From the NCBI RefSeq assembly GCF_022436485.1, contig NZ_JAKUDO010000001.1:2480001-2544000 (forward strand): a stretch of DNA of 64,000 nt, in the 5' to 3' direction. The notes under the pieces were generated by a model. The model did no database searches. It had not been told where the DNA came from and was given only the letters and a program-made list of their open reading frames with translations. The DNA is from Agrococcus sp. ARC_14. Its GTDB lineage: Bacteria; Actinomycetota; Actinomycetes; Actinomycetales; Microbacteriaceae. Shown here piece by piece: positions 19,003 to 29,914 of the stretch (positions are counted from its first letter, which is position 1; every line of letters begins with the position of its first letter). Position numbers and translations under genes: made by a program.

Positions 19003-19009
19003 CGCAGGG

Positions 19010-20092
19010 TCAGCCCTCGTCGCCCGCGAGCGCCTCGAGCCGAGCCGTCTCATCCGCCACGATGCAGGAGTCGATCACGGGCTGCAGCGCGCCGTCCATC
19101 ACGCTGTCGAGGTTGTAGGCCTTGAACCCGGTGCGGTGATCGGCGATGCGGTTCTCGGGGAAGTTGTAGGTGCGGATGCGCTCCGAGCGGTCCATGCCGC
19201 GGATCTGCGAGCGGCGGGCATCGGATGCCGCCGCCTCGATCTCCTCCTGCTGGCGCGCGAGCAGCCGCGCGCGCAGCACACGCATGCCGGCCTCGCGGTT
19301 CTGCAGCTGGCTCTTCTCGTTCTGCATCGAGACCGTGATGCCGGTCGGCACGTGCGTGATGCGCACCGCCGAGTCGGTCGTGTTGACGCTCTGGCCGCCG
19401 GGGCCGGACGAGCGGTACACGTCGATCTTCAGATCGTTCTGGTCGATCTGGATCTCATCCGGCGCGTCGACCTCGGGGAAGACCAGCACGCCGGTGGTGG
19501 AGGTGTGGATGCGCCCCTGCGACTCGGTGGCCGGCACACGCTGGACGCGGTGCACGCCGCCCTCGTACTTCAGCGAGGCCCAGACGCCCTCCGAGGGGTC
19601 GTTCGACGACGACTTGAGCGCGATCTGCACATCCTTGAACCCGCCCATGTCCGATGGTGTCGACTCGAGCATCTCCACCTTCCAGCCACGGCTGGCGGCG
19701 TAGTGCGAGTACATGCGCACGAGGTCTGCGGCGAACAGCGCCGACTCCTCGCCGCCCTCGCCGCCCTTGACCTCCATGATCACGTCACGGCCGTCATCCG
19801 GGTCGCGCGGGATCAGCAGCCTGCGCAGCTTCTCCTCGGCCTCGTGCGCGGTCTGCTCGAGACCGGGAACCTCCTCGGCGAACGCGTCATCCTCGCGGGC
19901 GAGCTCGCGCGCGGCCTCGAGATCCTCGCCCGCAGTCTGCCAGCGCTCGTGCGCTGCCTTGATGCGGTTGAGCTCGGCGTAGCGCCGGTTCACCCGGCGA
20001 GCACGCACCGCGTCGGCGTGAAGCGCCGGGTCGGCGAGCTGCTGCTCGAGGTCGGCGTGCTCGGCGAGAAGCCCGGAGACCGACTCGAACAT
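19010..20092 (-). CDS. prfA: Peptide chain release factor 1
   Basis: 360 residues, standard RF1 length. It ends translation at UAA and UAG. The peptidyl-hydrolysis motif GGQ is in [18 protein letters not shown]. The stop-codon recognition region contains [20 protein letters not shown], followed further on by [19 protein letters not shown]. The N-terminal helical domain is complete. ATG at 20092, one base after the rho stop, so rho and prfA are co-transcribed. Its modifying enzyme prmC lies across the accessory block at 7772-8632. Confidence 0.97.
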   Translation of the reverse strand: MFESVSGLLAEHADLEQQLADPALHADAVRARRVNRRYAELNRIKAAHERWQTAGEDLEAARELAREDDAFAEEVPGLEQTAHEAEEKLRRLLIPRDPDDGRDVIMEVKGGEGGEESALFAADLVRMYSHYAASRGWKVEMLESTPSDMGGFKDVQIALKSSSNDPSEGVWASLKYEGGVHRVQRVPATESQGRIHTSTTGVLVFPEVDAPDEIQIDQNDLKIDVYRSSGPGGQSVNTTDSAVRITHVPTGITVSMQNEKSQLQNREAGMRVLRARLLARQQEEIEAAASDARRSQIRGMDRSERIRTYNFPENRIADHRTGFKAYNLDSVMDGALQPVIDSCIVADETARLEALAGDEG

Positions 20093-20093
20093 G

Positions 20094-22334
20094 TCAGTCC
20101 TTGTCGTGCTGGCCGGGCATCGACTTCGAGACCTTCATCAGGAACTCGACGTTCGACTGCGTCTCCTTGAGCTGCTTGAGCACGAGCTCGAGCGCCTGCT
20201 GGGTCTCGAGTCCGGCGAGGGCCCTGCGGAGCTTCCACATGACCTTCGTCTCCTCGACGCCCATGAGCATCTCCTCACGACGCGTGCCGGATGCGTTGAC
20301 GTCGACGGCGGGGAAGATGCGCTTGTCGGCCATGTGGCGCGAGAGGCGCAGCTCCATGTTGCCGGTGCCCTTGAACTCCTCGAAGATCACCTCATCCATC
20401 TTCGAGCCCGTCTCGACGAGCGCGGTGGCGAGGATGGTGAGCGAGCCGCCGTGCTCGATGTTGCGCGCCGCACCGAAGAACTTCTTCGGCGGGTAGAGCG
20501 CGCTCGAGTCGACGCCACCCGAGAGGATGCGACCAGAGGGCGGGGCGGAGAGGTTGTAGGCACGACCCAGGCGCGTGATGCCGTCGAGCAGCACGACCAC
20601 GTCGTGACCGAGCTCGACCAGGCGCTTAGCGCGCTCGATCGCGAGCTCGGCGACGATCGTGTGATCCTCGGCGGGCCGGTCGAAGGTCGACGCGATGACC
20701 TCGCCCTTGACGGTGCGCTGGAAGTCGGTGACCTCCTCGGGGCGCTCGTCGACGAGCACGATCATGAGGTGGACCTCGGGGTTGTTCTCGGCGATCGCGT
20801 TCGCGATGGCCTGCATCACGAGCGTCTTGCCGGCCTTGGGCGGCGAGACGATGAGGCCTCGCTGGCCCTTGCCGATCGGCGCGACCAGGTCGATGACGCG
20901 GGTCGAGAGCTTGTTGGAGGTCGTCTCGAGGCGCAGGCGCTCCTGCGGGTAGAGCGGCGTGAGCTTCGAGAACTCGACGCGGTTCAGCGAGTCCTCTGCC
21001 GACTGCCCGTTGACGGAGTCGACGCGCACGAGCGCGTTGTACTTCTGACGGTTCGACTGCTGGTCGCTCTCGCGCGGCTGCTTGATGGCGCCGACGACCG
21101 CGTCGCCCTTGCGCAGGCCGTGCTTCTTGACCTGGGCGAGCGAGACGTACACGTCGTTCGAGCCCGGGAGGTAGCCGGAGGTGCGCACGAAGGCGTAGTT
21201 GTCGAGCACGTCGAGGATGCCGGCCACGGGCAGCAGCACGTCGTCCTCGTGGATCTCGGTCTCGCTCTCGGCACCGCGGGTGCGGGTGCGGTCGCGGCCA
21301 CGGTTGCGGCGCGAGCCGCCGTCCTGGTCGGACTGCTGCTCCTGCTGCTGGTTGCCCTGGCTGCCGCCCTGGTTGCGGCCACGGCCACGGCCGCGGCGCG
21401 AGCCGCCCTCGTCGTCCGAGTCGTCATCCTGCTGCTGGCCGCCCTGCTGGCCGCGCTGCTGCCCGCCCTGCTGGTCGCCGTTCTGGTTGCCCTTGCCGCG
21501 GCTGCGGCGGCGGCGCGAGCTGCCCTGCTGCTGGTCGTCCTGGCTCTGGTCGTCCTGGCTGTCGTCGGCGCTGTCGTCGCCAGACTGGTCGCTCTGCGTG
21601 GCCTTGGGTGCGGATGCGCGGCCGCGGCCGCGCTGCGGAGCCGACGTGCCGGCGTCCTCCGTGGACGCATCCGTCATGTCCTGCGCCTCGGCGGTGCTGG
21701 CCTGCTCGGTGCTGGCCTGCGCGGCGCTGGCCTGCTCAGTGCTGTCCTGCTCGGCGCTGGCCTGCTCGGCGTCTGCGCGCGTGGCGTCCGTGGCGTCGGC
21801 CTGCTCGGTGCTCGTGCTGTCGGCGGCAGCAGCCTCGTCGGCGGCCTTGCGCGAACGGCTCGTGCGGCGTGCGGGGCGCTTGGCGGTGGGCTCGGCCTGC
21901 GCCTGCTCGCCCTCCGTCTGCTCGGGCTGCGCCGGCGCGGCCTCGGCGACGGGCGCGTCGGCGGAAGCCTCGGTGCTGTCGGCGGCGGCCTCGTCGGCAC
22001 GCTTCTCGGCGGCGGTGCGGCGAGTGCCCGTGCGGCGCTTCGCCGCGGGCTTCTCGGCCGGTGCCTCTGCGGCGCCGTCAGCGGGCGCAGCCTCGGCCGA
22101 AGCTGCGGCGGGCGCGTCGGCGGGTGCCTCGGCTGCCGCTTCGGCCTTCTCGGCCACCGACGACGTCGTCGCGCGGCGCGAGCGGCGCTTCGGCGCTGCG
22201 GGGGCCGAGGCGTCCGGCGCCTCGGTCTGGGGGGCCGGCTGCGCGTCGGCCGGGGCCGCGGACTGCTCGGCGGCAGTGGTCGTGGGGTCGGCAGCGTCTG
22301 CTGCCGGGGTGCTGTTGATCGTCTCGCGAGTCAT
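20094..22334 (-). CDS. rho: Transcription termination factor Rho with giant disordered N-terminus
   Basis: 746 residues against about 420 in E. coli. From roughly residue 363 the protein is canonical: cold-shock RNA-binding domain ([37 protein letters not shown]), then the ATPase with Walker A SPPKAGKT near residue 503, [22 protein letters not shown] and the arginine-finger region. The first 360 residues are low-complexity: Ala/Glu/Pro, then Gln/Asp and Arg/Gly-rich blocks. I see no N-terminal helix-bundle (Rho_N) domain. The ATG at 22334 follows AAGGAG at about 10 nt. The disordered region probably adds RNA binding, as in Micrococcus and Mycobacterium Rho. Confidence 0.97.
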   Translation of the reverse strand: MTRETINSTPAADAADPTTTAAEQSAAPADAQPAPQTEAPDASAPAAPKRRSRRATTSSVAEKAEAAAEAPADAPAAASAEAAPADGAAEAPAEKPAAKRRTGTRRTAAEKRADEAAADSTEASADAPVAEAAPAQPEQTEGEQAQAEPTAKRPARRTSRSRKAADEAAAADSTSTEQADATDATRADAEQASAEQDSTEQASAAQASTEQASTAEAQDMTDASTEDAGTSAPQRGRGRASAPKATQSDQSGDDSADDSQDDQSQDDQQQGSSRRRRSRGKGNQNGDQQGGQQRGQQGGQQQDDDSDDEGGSRRGRGRGRNQGGSQGNQQQEQQSDQDGGSRRNRGRDRTRTRGAESETEIHEDDVLLPVAGILDVLDNYAFVRTSGYLPGSNDVYVSLAQVKKHGLRKGDAVVGAIKQPRESDQQSNRQKYNALVRVDSVNGQSAEDSLNRVEFSKLTPLYPQERLRLETTSNKLSTRVIDLVAPIGKGQRGLIVSPPKAGKTLVMQAIANAIAENNPEVHLMIVLVDERPEEVTDFQRTVKGEVIASTFDRPAEDHTIVAELAIERAKRLVELGHDVVVLLDGITRLGRAYNLSAPPSGRILSGGVDSSALYPPKKFFGAARNIEHGGSLTILATALVETGSKMDEVIFEEFKGTGNMELRLSRHMADKRIFPAVDVNASGTRREEMLMGVEETKVMWKLRRALAGLETQQALELVLKQLKETQSNVEFLMKVSKSMPGQHDKD
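21696..21770 (-). repeat. 15-bp tandem repeat inside rho
   Basis: Five consecutive 15-bp units of the form GCTGGCCTGCTCGGT (plus-strand reading) encode pentapeptide repeats such as TEQAS, AEQAS and AAQAS in the disordered N-terminal part of Rho. The unit length keeps the reading frame, so copy number could change without breaking the protein. Confidence 0.8.
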
Positions 22335-22490
22335 GAGGCGAGTGCTCCTTATATATCGGCCCGCGCGCGATGCCGCGGGCATGGGACCTTGTCTCCCGCT
22401 GCGCCCACGGCCGTGCCAGCGATCAGAGCTGTGCGGCGGTCGAGCGCATCAGAGATGCAGAGAGTGGAGTCAGATTCACCCCGAGCCGGG
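22335..22490 (-). promoter_or_regulatory. rho leader / thrB-rho intergenic region
   Basis: This 156-bp gap holds a hairpin, GCCCGCG (22359-22365) with CGCGGGC (22374-22380), directly followed on the minus strand by the A/T island TATATAAGGAG that contains the rho ribosome-binding site. The hairpin plus the AT island could serve as a leader control element or partial terminator after thrB. TATATA could also be a -10. No -35 is clear. Confidence 0.4.
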
Positions 22491-23464
22491 CTAGGCCGCG
22501 GCGCTGGTGGGGATGGCCTCCACTGTACCACCGCGGATGTCGACGGCGAGCAGGCGCGCAGTCCACGCCTCCGGCCGATCCTCCACGATCTTCGCGGCCT
22601 CGAGCCTGGCAGCCGGGTCGGAGGCGAGCACGAGCACGGAGGGTCCCGCGCCCGAGACGACGGCCGCGTGGCCGGCGGCGCGCAGGTCGCCGACGAGCGC
22701 GCTCGTGAGCGGCATCGCGCTGGCCCGATAGGTCTGGTGCAGGCGATCCTCGGTGGCGTCGAGCAGCAGCTCGGGGCTCTGCGTGAGCGCGGCGACGAGC
22801 AACGCGGACCGCGACAGGTTGAAGACGGCGTCGGCGTGCGGCACGGCCTCCGGCTGCAGGCTGCGCGCGAGCTTCGTCGACATCGTCGCCTCGGGCACGG
22901 CCACCAGCAGCGAGACCCCGCGGTGCACCGCCAGCTGCTTGTGCCGCGGGCCGCTCTCGTCGACCCACGCGATGGTGAGGCCGCCGAAGATCGCCGGCGC
23001 CACGTTGTCGGGGTGGCCCTCGAGCTCGGTCGCGAAGCGCAGCACGTCGTCGTCGCTCAGCTCGACGATGCCGGCGAGGAGTCCCTTGGCGGCGAGCACG
23101 CCGGCCACGATCGCCGCGCCCGACGAGCCCATGCCGCGGCCGTGGGGGATGCTGTTGGTCGCCGTGAGCGCGAGGCCGGGAGCCTCGACGCCCACCCGGT
23201 CGAACACGTGCAGGATCGAGTGCGCGACGAGGTTGGTCTCATCGGTGGGCACGCTGAGCTCGCTCCCCGCCTCACCCACGCCCGTCACGCTCACGCGCAC
23301 GCCGGACGCGGTCGTGACGACCTCGAGCTCGTCGTGCACGTTGAGCGCCAGGCCGAGCGTGTCGAAGCCGGGGCCGAGGTTGGCGGAGGTGGCTGGCACC
23401 CGCACCCGCACGCGGCGGCCGATCGGCACGCCGGTGGCGGCCTGTGCCGGGGGCGTGTCGCCCG

Positions 23465-23468
<4 letters not shown>
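22491..23468 (-). CDS. thrB: Homoserine kinase
   Basis: 325 residues, GHMP kinase family. It phosphorylates homoserine using ATP in threonine synthesis. [20 protein letters not shown] is the N-terminal GHMP motif, [16 protein letters not shown] the nucleotide-binding loop, and [12 protein letters not shown] the C-terminal glycine-rich motif. The ATG at 23468 overlaps the thrC stop as ATGA. Standard hom-thrC-thrB order. Confidence 0.97.
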
Positions 23469-24535
<1,067 letters not shown>

Positions 24536-24544
24536 CTTGTCCTC

Positions 24545-25870
24545 CTAGTCGATGAGACGGATCACGCTGTCGATCCGCTCCACGTCGTCCTGCTCCTCGA
24601 GCGCGGCGAGCACGCCCGCGATGCGCCCCTCGGTCGTCTCATGCGTGCCGAGCACGAGGCTGGCGGCGGTGCCGCTGGCATCCTGGCGCACCGACTCCAC
24701 CGACACGCCGTGCAGGGCCACGAGGCCCGCGATGACCGAGAGCACGCCCGGCTTGTCGGCGACGGTGAGCGCGATCTCGTGCCGCGCGAGCACGTCGCTG
24801 AACGGCGCCAGCCCGAGGTTCGCGTGCGACGAGGCCGCCATGCCGGGGCCGCCCGCCACGTGCCTGCGAGCGATCGAGACGAGGTCGCCGAGCACCGCAG
24901 ATGCGGTCTCGGGGCCACCGGCGCCGGCACCGTAGAACATCAGGTCGCCCGCAGCCTCGGCGGTCACGAAGATGGCGTTCATCGCCTCGTGCACGGCGGC
25001 GAGCGGATGGGTGCCCGGCAGCGAGACAGGATGCACGCGTGCGGAGACGCGGTCGCCGGCACCGCCGTCGGCACCGTCGCCGGCGGGCATCCGCTCGCAG
25101 ATCGCGACGAGCTTGAGCACCCGGCCGCTGCGCTCCGCCTGCGCGACCATGGCATCCGTCACACCCGTGATGCCCTCGCGGTGCACCTCGGTCATCGGCA
25201 CCTCGGTGTGGAAGGCGAGCGATGCCAGGATCGTCGCCTTGCTCGCGGCGTCGAAGCCCTCGATGTCGGCGGTGGGGTCGGCCTCTGCGTAGCCGAGCTC
25301 GGTGGCGGTCGCGAGGGCGTCCTCGAGCGACGCGCCCTGGGTGTGCATGCGGTCGAGGATGAAGTTCGTGGTGCCGTTGACGATGCCCATGACGCGCGTG
25401 ACGCGGTCGCCGGCGAGCGACTGCTCGAGCGGCCGGATGATCGGGATGGCCCCGCCCACCGCCGCCTCGTAGGCGACCTGCGCGCCGACCGTCTCGGCAG
25501 CCTGGAAGAGCTCCGGCCCGTGCGCGGCGACGAGCGCCTTGTTGGCGGTGACGACATCGGCGCCCGCGGCGAGCGCGTCGAGCAGCAGGGTGCGAGCCGG
25601 CTCGATGCCACCCAGCAGCTCGACCACGATGTCGGCGCCGGCGACGAGCGTGTCGAGGTCGGTGGTCAGCAGCTCGCGCGGCAGCTCGACATCGCGCTGC
25701 GCGTCGAGGTCGCGCACGCCGATGCCGACCAGCTCGAGCGGCGCGCCCACGCGAGCGGCGAGCTCTTCGTGCTGCTCGAGCAGCAGGCGCGCGACCTGCG
25801 AGCCGACGCTGCCGGCGCCCAGCAGCGCGATGCGCAGCGAGCGGTAGGAGTCCGTGGGGTAGGAGTTCAT
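24545..25870 (-). CDS. hom: Homoserine dehydrogenase
   Basis: 441 residues. It reduces aspartate semialdehyde to homoserine using NAD(P)H, the branch to threonine, methionine and isoleucine. The Rossmann motif LRIALLGAGSVGSQVA is at the N-terminus, and VTANKALVAAHGPEL and IVNGTTNFILDRM are catalytic-domain signatures. The C-terminal about 85 residues form an ACT domain (VADKPGVLSVIAGLVALHGV), so threonine feedback is likely. The ATG at 25870 overlaps the lysA stop by 4 nt. Confidence 0.97.
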   Translation of the reverse strand: MNSYPTDSYRSLRIALLGAGSVGSQVARLLLEQHEELAARVGAPLELVGIGVRDLDAQRDVELPRELLTTDLDTLVAGADIVVELLGGIEPARTLLLDALAAGADVVTANKALVAAHGPELFQAAETVGAQVAYEAAVGGAIPIIRPLEQSLAGDRVTRVMGIVNGTTNFILDRMHTQGASLEDALATATELGYAEADPTADIEGFDAASKATILASLAFHTEVPMTEVHREGITGVTDAMVAQAERSGRVLKLVAICERMPAGDGADGGAGDRVSARVHPVSLPGTHPLAAVHEAMNAIFVTAEAAGDLMFYGAGAGGPETASAVLGDLVSIARRHVAGGPGMAASSHANLGLAPFSDVLARHEIALTVADKPGVLSVIAGLVALHGVSVESVRQDASGTAASLVLGTHETTEGRIAGVLAALEEQDDVERIDSVIRLID

Positions 25871-27306
25871 GCGGATGCGGCTCCGTAGCTGTCGTCGTCG
25901 GGGTGCGCGGCGTCGATGCCGGCGTCGGCGCTCGCGGCCAGGCCGGCGTCGAGGCCGGCGTCGCGTGCGAGGAGGTCGTCGATGGATTCGCGGCGCACGA
26001 GCGGGCGCACGGCGCCATCGCGCACGGCGAGCACCGGCGGTCGTGGCGCCGCGTTGTAGTTGGAGGCGAGCGAGTGGCAGTAGGCGCCGGTCGCGGCGAC
26101 GGCGAGCAGGTCGCCGGGCTGGACGTCGGCGGGCAGCCACTCGGCGTCGACCACGATGTCGCCCGACTCGCAGTGGCGGCCGGCGACGCGCGCGAGCGTG
26201 GGTTCGGCGGCGGATGCGCGGCTCGCGATGCGCGCGGCGTACTGCGCGCCGTACAGCGCGGGCCGGGCGTTGTCGCCCATGCCGCCGTCGACGGAGACGT
26301 AGGTGCGGGTGCCCTGCTCGAGCGCGACAGGCTTGACGGTGCCGACCGTGTAGACGGTGACGCCCGCGGGCCCGACGATCCAGCGGCCCGGTTCGATCGC
26401 GATCCTGGGGACCGCGATGCCGAGCTCGTCTGCGGCCGCGAGCACCGCATCCGCGAGCCTGCCCGCGATGGTCTCGATCGGCTCGGGGCTGTCAGCGGCG
26501 GTGTAGGCGATGCCGAAGCCACCGCCGAGGTTGAGCTCTGGCAGCGCCTCGCTGCCGCCGAGCGAGGCGTGCAGGGCGAGCATGCGCCTGGCCGACTCGG
26601 AGAATCCCTCGGCGTCGAAGATCTGCGAGCCGATGTGCGTGTGCAGACCCACCAGGTCGAGGCTGGGCAGCTCGCGGATGCGCGCGACGAGCGCAGGCGC
26701 GTCGGCGACGGGGATGCCGAACTTCTGATCCTCGTGGCTGGTGGCGAGGAACTCGTGGGTCGAGGCGTGCACGCCCACGGAGATGCGCAGGCGCACGCGC
26801 TGCACGCGGTCGGCGCGGGCGGCAGCGGCGGCGATGCGCTCGGCCTCGACAGGCGAGTCGATGACGAAGGTGCCGACGCCCGCGACGACGCCCGCCTCGA
26901 TCTCGGCCTCGCTCTTGTTATTGCCGTGGAAGCCGATCGCCGCCGGATCGACGCCCGCGCGCAGCGCGACGGCGAGCTCGCCGCCGGTGCAGACGTCGAT
27001 GCGCAGCCCTTCCTCGCGCATCCAGCGAGCGACGTCGGCGGTCAGCAGCGCCTTGCCGGCGTAGTAGACATCGACGGCGGCGAACGCGGCTTCGAAGGCG
27101 GTGCGGATGCGCCTGGCGCGCTCGCGCACGACCGTCTCGTCGACGAGCAGGAAGGGGGTGCCGTGCTGTGCGGCGATCTCGGTGAGCGATGCTCCGCCGA
27201 TGTGCAGGGCACCCTCGACGCGCTCGGCACCGGCGGGCCAGACGCCCTCGACGAGCGCGTTCGCGTCGCGCACGTCGAGCAGCTGGGGGGCGAGCGGATG
27301 CGGCAC
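25867..27306 (-). CDS. lysA: Diaminopimelate decarboxylase
   Basis: 479 residues, fold III PLP decarboxylase that makes lysine from meso-DAP. The PLP lysine is in DVYYAGKALLTADVARW; other signs are FHGNNKSEAEIE, HTHIGSQIFDAEGF, LNLGGGFGIAY, EPGRWIVGPAGVTVY and CESGDIVVDAEW. The start is GTG at 27306 with GGAG four bases upstream. The C-terminus has an extra Ala/Asp-rich tail (DAGLDAGLAASADAGIDAAH) past the last conserved block. It opens the lysA-hom-thrC-thrB-rho-prfA run. Confidence 0.96.
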   Translation of the reverse strand: MPHPLAPQLLDVRDANALVEGVWPAGAERVEGALHIGGASLTEIAAQHGTPFLLVDETVVRERARRIRTAFEAAFAAVDVYYAGKALLTADVARWMREEGLRIDVCTGGELAVALRAGVDPAAIGFHGNNKSEAEIEAGVVAGVGTFVIDSPVEAERIAAAAARADRVQRVRLRISVGVHASTHEFLATSHEDQKFGIPVADAPALVARIRELPSLDLVGLHTHIGSQIFDAEGFSESARRMLALHASLGGSEALPELNLGGGFGIAYTAADSPEPIETIAGRLADAVLAAADELGIAVPRIAIEPGRWIVGPAGVTVYTVGTVKPVALEQGTRTYVSVDGGMGDNARPALYGAQYAARIASRASAAEPTLARVAGRHCESGDIVVDAEWLPADVQPGDLLAVAATGAYCHSLASNYNAAPRPPVLAVRDGAVRPLVRRESIDDLLARDAGLDAGLAASADAGIDAAHPDDDSYGAASA

Positions 27307-27476
27307 GGAACTCCGTCCGGGTGTCGGTTCTCTGCCCGCGGCGGATCGCTCCGGGTGCAGGCGGTGTCGGCGCTTGTGGCGCTGCCCTCCATCCTACGGA
27401 ATCCGCATGCGCCGCCCGCCCCGCGCAGACGCCCGCGGACACATTCCGCGCCGGACGCGCGCGACGGTAGCGTGCG

Positions 27477-28163
27477 ATGGTGCCCACCTTCGACCCCGCC
27501 TGGTTCGAGCGCGACCCCCTCGAGCTGGCTCCGCTGCTGCTCGGTGGTGTGCTGACACGAGCGGATGCATCGGGCGCGGTCGCGCTGCGCCTCACCGAGG
27601 TGGAGGCCTACCGCGGCAACGACGACCCGGGCGCGCACTCCTTCCGGGGCAAGACGGCGCGCAACGCGACCATGTTCGGGCCGGGTGGGCACGTCTACTG
27701 CTACTTCACCTACGGCATGCACCACGCGGTGAACATCGTGGCGGGGCCCGAGGGATCCGGATGGGGTGTGCTGATCCGGGCGGGCGAGGTCGTCGACGGG
27801 CACGCGCTGGCGCTCGAGCGCCGCTCGACGCGGCGGGCCGCTCCCCCGACCGGCGAGCTCGCGCGCGGCCCCGGCAACGTGGCGCAGTCGCTCGGTGCCA
27901 CCCTCGCCGACGACGGCGCCGCCTTCGCTTGCTCCGTTGGTCGAGGAGGGCGCGCCGACGGCGCACCCGTCTCGAGACCCGTCTGGTCCTTCGAACCCTC
28001 GCCAGAGCGCGCCGCGCACCACACCGGCCCCCGCGTCGGCGTCAGCGGCCCTGGTGGCGACGCATCCGCCTACCCCTGGCGCTTCTGGATCCCCGGCGAG
28101 CCGAGCGTCTCGGCATACCGGCCAGCGACGCCGCGCAAGCGCACGGCGCCGCCAACCCCGTAG
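27477..28163 (+). CDS. mpg: DNA-3-methyladenine glycosylase (AAG/Mpg family) with repeat-derived insert
   Basis: 228 residues, about 20-25 more than usual. It excises alkylated purines in base excision repair. LTEVEAYRGNDDPGAHSF holds the catalytic glutamate (Glu43) and intercalating tyrosine (Tyr45); MFGPGGHVYCYFTYGMHHAVNIV, quoted as MFGPGGHVYCYF then TYGMHHAVNIV, and GPRVGVSG and PWRFWIPG complete the fold. Residues about 153-168 (SVGRGGRADGAPVSRP) come from a palindromic repeat found elsewhere between genes in this window, inserted in frame in a poorly conserved loop. The gene is divergent from lysA and convergent with argS. Confidence 0.93.
   Translation: MVPTFDPAWFERDPLELAPLLLGGVLTRADASGAVALRLTEVEAYRGNDDPGAHSFRGKTARNATMFGPGGHVYCYFTYGMHHAVNIVAGPEGSGWGVLIRAGEVVDGHALALERRSTRRAAPPTGELARGPGNVAQSLGATLADDGAAFACSVGRGGRADGAPVSRPVWSFEPSPERAAHHTGPRVGVSGPGGDASAYPWRFWIPGEPSVSAYRPATPRKRTAPPTP
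27937..27986 (+). repeat. Family A palindromic repeat inside the glycosylase gene
   Basis: TTGGTCGAGGAGGGCGCG ... CCCGTCTCGAGACC: the GGTCGAG and CTCGAGACC ends are inverted, like the intergenic copies at 30527, 54711, 56571 and 63677. It is the only copy lying fully within an open reading frame, and its length keeps the frame. Confidence 0.75.
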
Positions 28164-28194
28164 CTCGAGGAGGCCGCGGGTCGCGCGTCGATCG

Positions 28195-29853
28195 CTACAT
28201 GCGCTCCGGCGCGCTGACGCCCACCGTCCTGAGCGCCGTGCGCAGCACCTGGCCCGCGGCGTCGTTCAGCCACAGGCGCGTGCGGTGCACGGCCGTGATC
28301 GGCTCGTCGCCGATCGGCGTGACGCGGCAGGCGTCGTACCAGCGGTGGTAGAGACCGGCCAGCTCCTCCGCGAAGCGCGCGACGCGGTGCGGCTCGCGCA
28401 GCTCGGCCGCCTGTGCGAGCACGCGCGGGAAGTCGGCGAGGGCACCCAGCAGCGCCGACTCGCTCGGGTGCTCGAGCAACGACGGGTCGAACTCGCTGCG
28501 CTCGATGCCGGCAGCTGCGGCGTTGCGGCCGACGGCCGACATGCGGGCGTGCGCGTACTGCACGTAGTAGACCGGATTGTCGTTCGTGCGCTGGGTCAGC
28601 AGCGCCAGGTCGATGTCGAGCGGCGAGTCTGCACTCGAGCGCACCAGGGCGTAGCGCGCGGCGTCGACACCCACCGCATCCACCAGGTCCTCCATCGTCA
28701 CGACGGTGCCGGCGCGCTTCGACATGCGCACGGGATGGCCGTCGCGCATCAGGTTGACCAGCTGGCCGATGAGGATGTCGAGGTTCTCGTGGGGCGTGTC
28801 ACCGAACGCGGCGCACATAGCCATCATGCGGCCGACGTAGCCGTGGTGGTCGGCGCCGAGCATGATGATGTTCTGCTCGAAGCCGCGCTCGCGCTTGTTC
28901 TGGTAGTAGCCGAGGTCGCCCGAGAAGTAGGCGGGCTTGCCGTTGGAGCGCACGACGACGCGATCCTTGTCGTCGCCGAAGGAGGTCGTGCGCAGCCAGA
29001 GCGCGCCGTCCTCCTCGAAGATGTGGCCGCGCTCGCGCAGCGTCTCGATCGCGCGCTCGACGGAGCCGTCGGACTGCACCTGCTGCTCGTGGAAGAACAC
29101 GTCGAAGTCGACGCCGAAGTCGTGCAGATCCTGCTTGATCTCCTCGAACATCAGCGCGACACCGCGAGCGCGGAAGGCCTCCTGCAGGTCGGCGTCGCCC
29201 AGGTCGAGCAGGTCGCCGTCGTAGGCGTCGTCGACCTTGCGGGCGATCTCGGCGATGTAGGCGCCGCCGTAGCCGTCCTCCGGCGTGGGGTCGCCGCGGA
29301 AGGCCGCGACGAGGCTGCGCGCGAAGCGGTCGATCTGGCCGCCGTGGTCGTTGAAGTAGTACTCGCGGGTGACGAGCCCGCCCTGACGCTCGAGCACGCG
29401 GCCCAGGCTGTCGCCCACCGCGGCCCATCGGGTGCCGCCCATGTGGATGGGTCCGGTCGGGTTGGCCGAGACGAACTCGAGGTTGATGCGGATGCCCGCG
29501 AGGGCCTCGCCTTCGCCGTACGCGTCACCGGCATCGACGATCGTGCGAGCGAGCTCGCCCGCGGCACCGGCGGCCAGCGTCAGGTTGATGAAGCCGGGGC
29601 CCGCCACCTCGGCGCTCGCGATGCCGTCGACCTCGAGCAGCGTCGCGGCGACCTCCTCGGCCAGCTCACGCGGATTCGCGCCTGCCTTCTTGGCGAAGCG
29701 CATCGCAGCGTTCGTCGACCAGTCGCCGTGGTCGCGATTGCGCGGGCGCTCGAGCACGATGTCGCTCTCGGCCACCTCGACCTCTGCGCTTCGCCGCGCG
29801 ACCGCCGAGCGGACGGCGACGAGCACTGCGGCAGAGAGATCGGAGGGCTGCAT
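28195..29853 (-). CDS. argS: Arginyl-tRNA synthetase
   Basis: 552 residues, class I synthetase. The HIGH motif appears as HMGG in [20 protein letters not shown], a common ArgRS form, and the KMSK-like motif is [15 protein letters not shown]. The N-terminal Add-1 domain and C-terminal anticodon-binding domain ([27 protein letters not shown]) are complete. A TAGAAT hexamer lies 6 nt before the ATG, suggesting leaderless mRNA. It is 888 nt upstream of lysA with mpg between on the other strand. Confidence 0.97.
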   Translation of the reverse strand: MQPSDLSAAVLVAVRSAVARRSAEVEVAESDIVLERPRNRDHGDWSTNAAMRFAKKAGANPRELAEEVAATLLEVDGIASAEVAGPGFINLTLAAGAAGELARTIVDAGDAYGEGEALAGIRINLEFVSANPTGPIHMGGTRWAAVGDSLGRVLERQGGLVTREYYFNDHGGQIDRFARSLVAAFRGDPTPEDGYGGAYIAEIARKVDDAYDGDLLDLGDADLQEAFRARGVALMFEEIKQDLHDFGVDFDVFFHEQQVQSDGSVERAIETLRERGHIFEEDGALWLRTTSFGDDKDRVVVRSNGKPAYFSGDLGYYQNKRERGFEQNIIMLGADHHGYVGRMMAMCAAFGDTPHENLDILIGQLVNLMRDGHPVRMSKRAGTVVTMEDLVDAVGVDAARYALVRSSADSPLDIDLALLTQRTNDNPVYYVQYAHARMSAVGRNAAAAGIERSEFDPSLLEHPSESALLGALADFPRVLAQAAELREPHRVARFAEELAGLYHRWYDACRVTPIGDEPITAVHRTRLWLNDAAGQVLRTALRTVGVSAPERM

Positions 29854-29859
29854 CCCTCG

Positions 29860-29865
29860 ATTCTA
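29860..29865 (-). promoter_or_regulatory. -10-like hexamer of argS
   Basis: TAGAAT on the minus strand, 6 nt before the argS ATG. Transcription would start at about the A of ATG. No strong -35. Confidence 0.5.
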
Positions 29866-29902
29866 GTCCGCGCGGCTGCCCCGGATCGTCGGCCGTGCGA
29901 CG

Positions 29903-29908
29903 TACGCT
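29903..29908 (+). promoter_or_regulatory. -10-like hexamer of lipoprotein gene
   Basis: TACGCT, 6 nt before the ATG at 29915, again implying a leaderless message. The spacing mirrors that of argS on the other strand. Confidence 0.4.
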
Positions 29909-29914
29909 GGCCCC

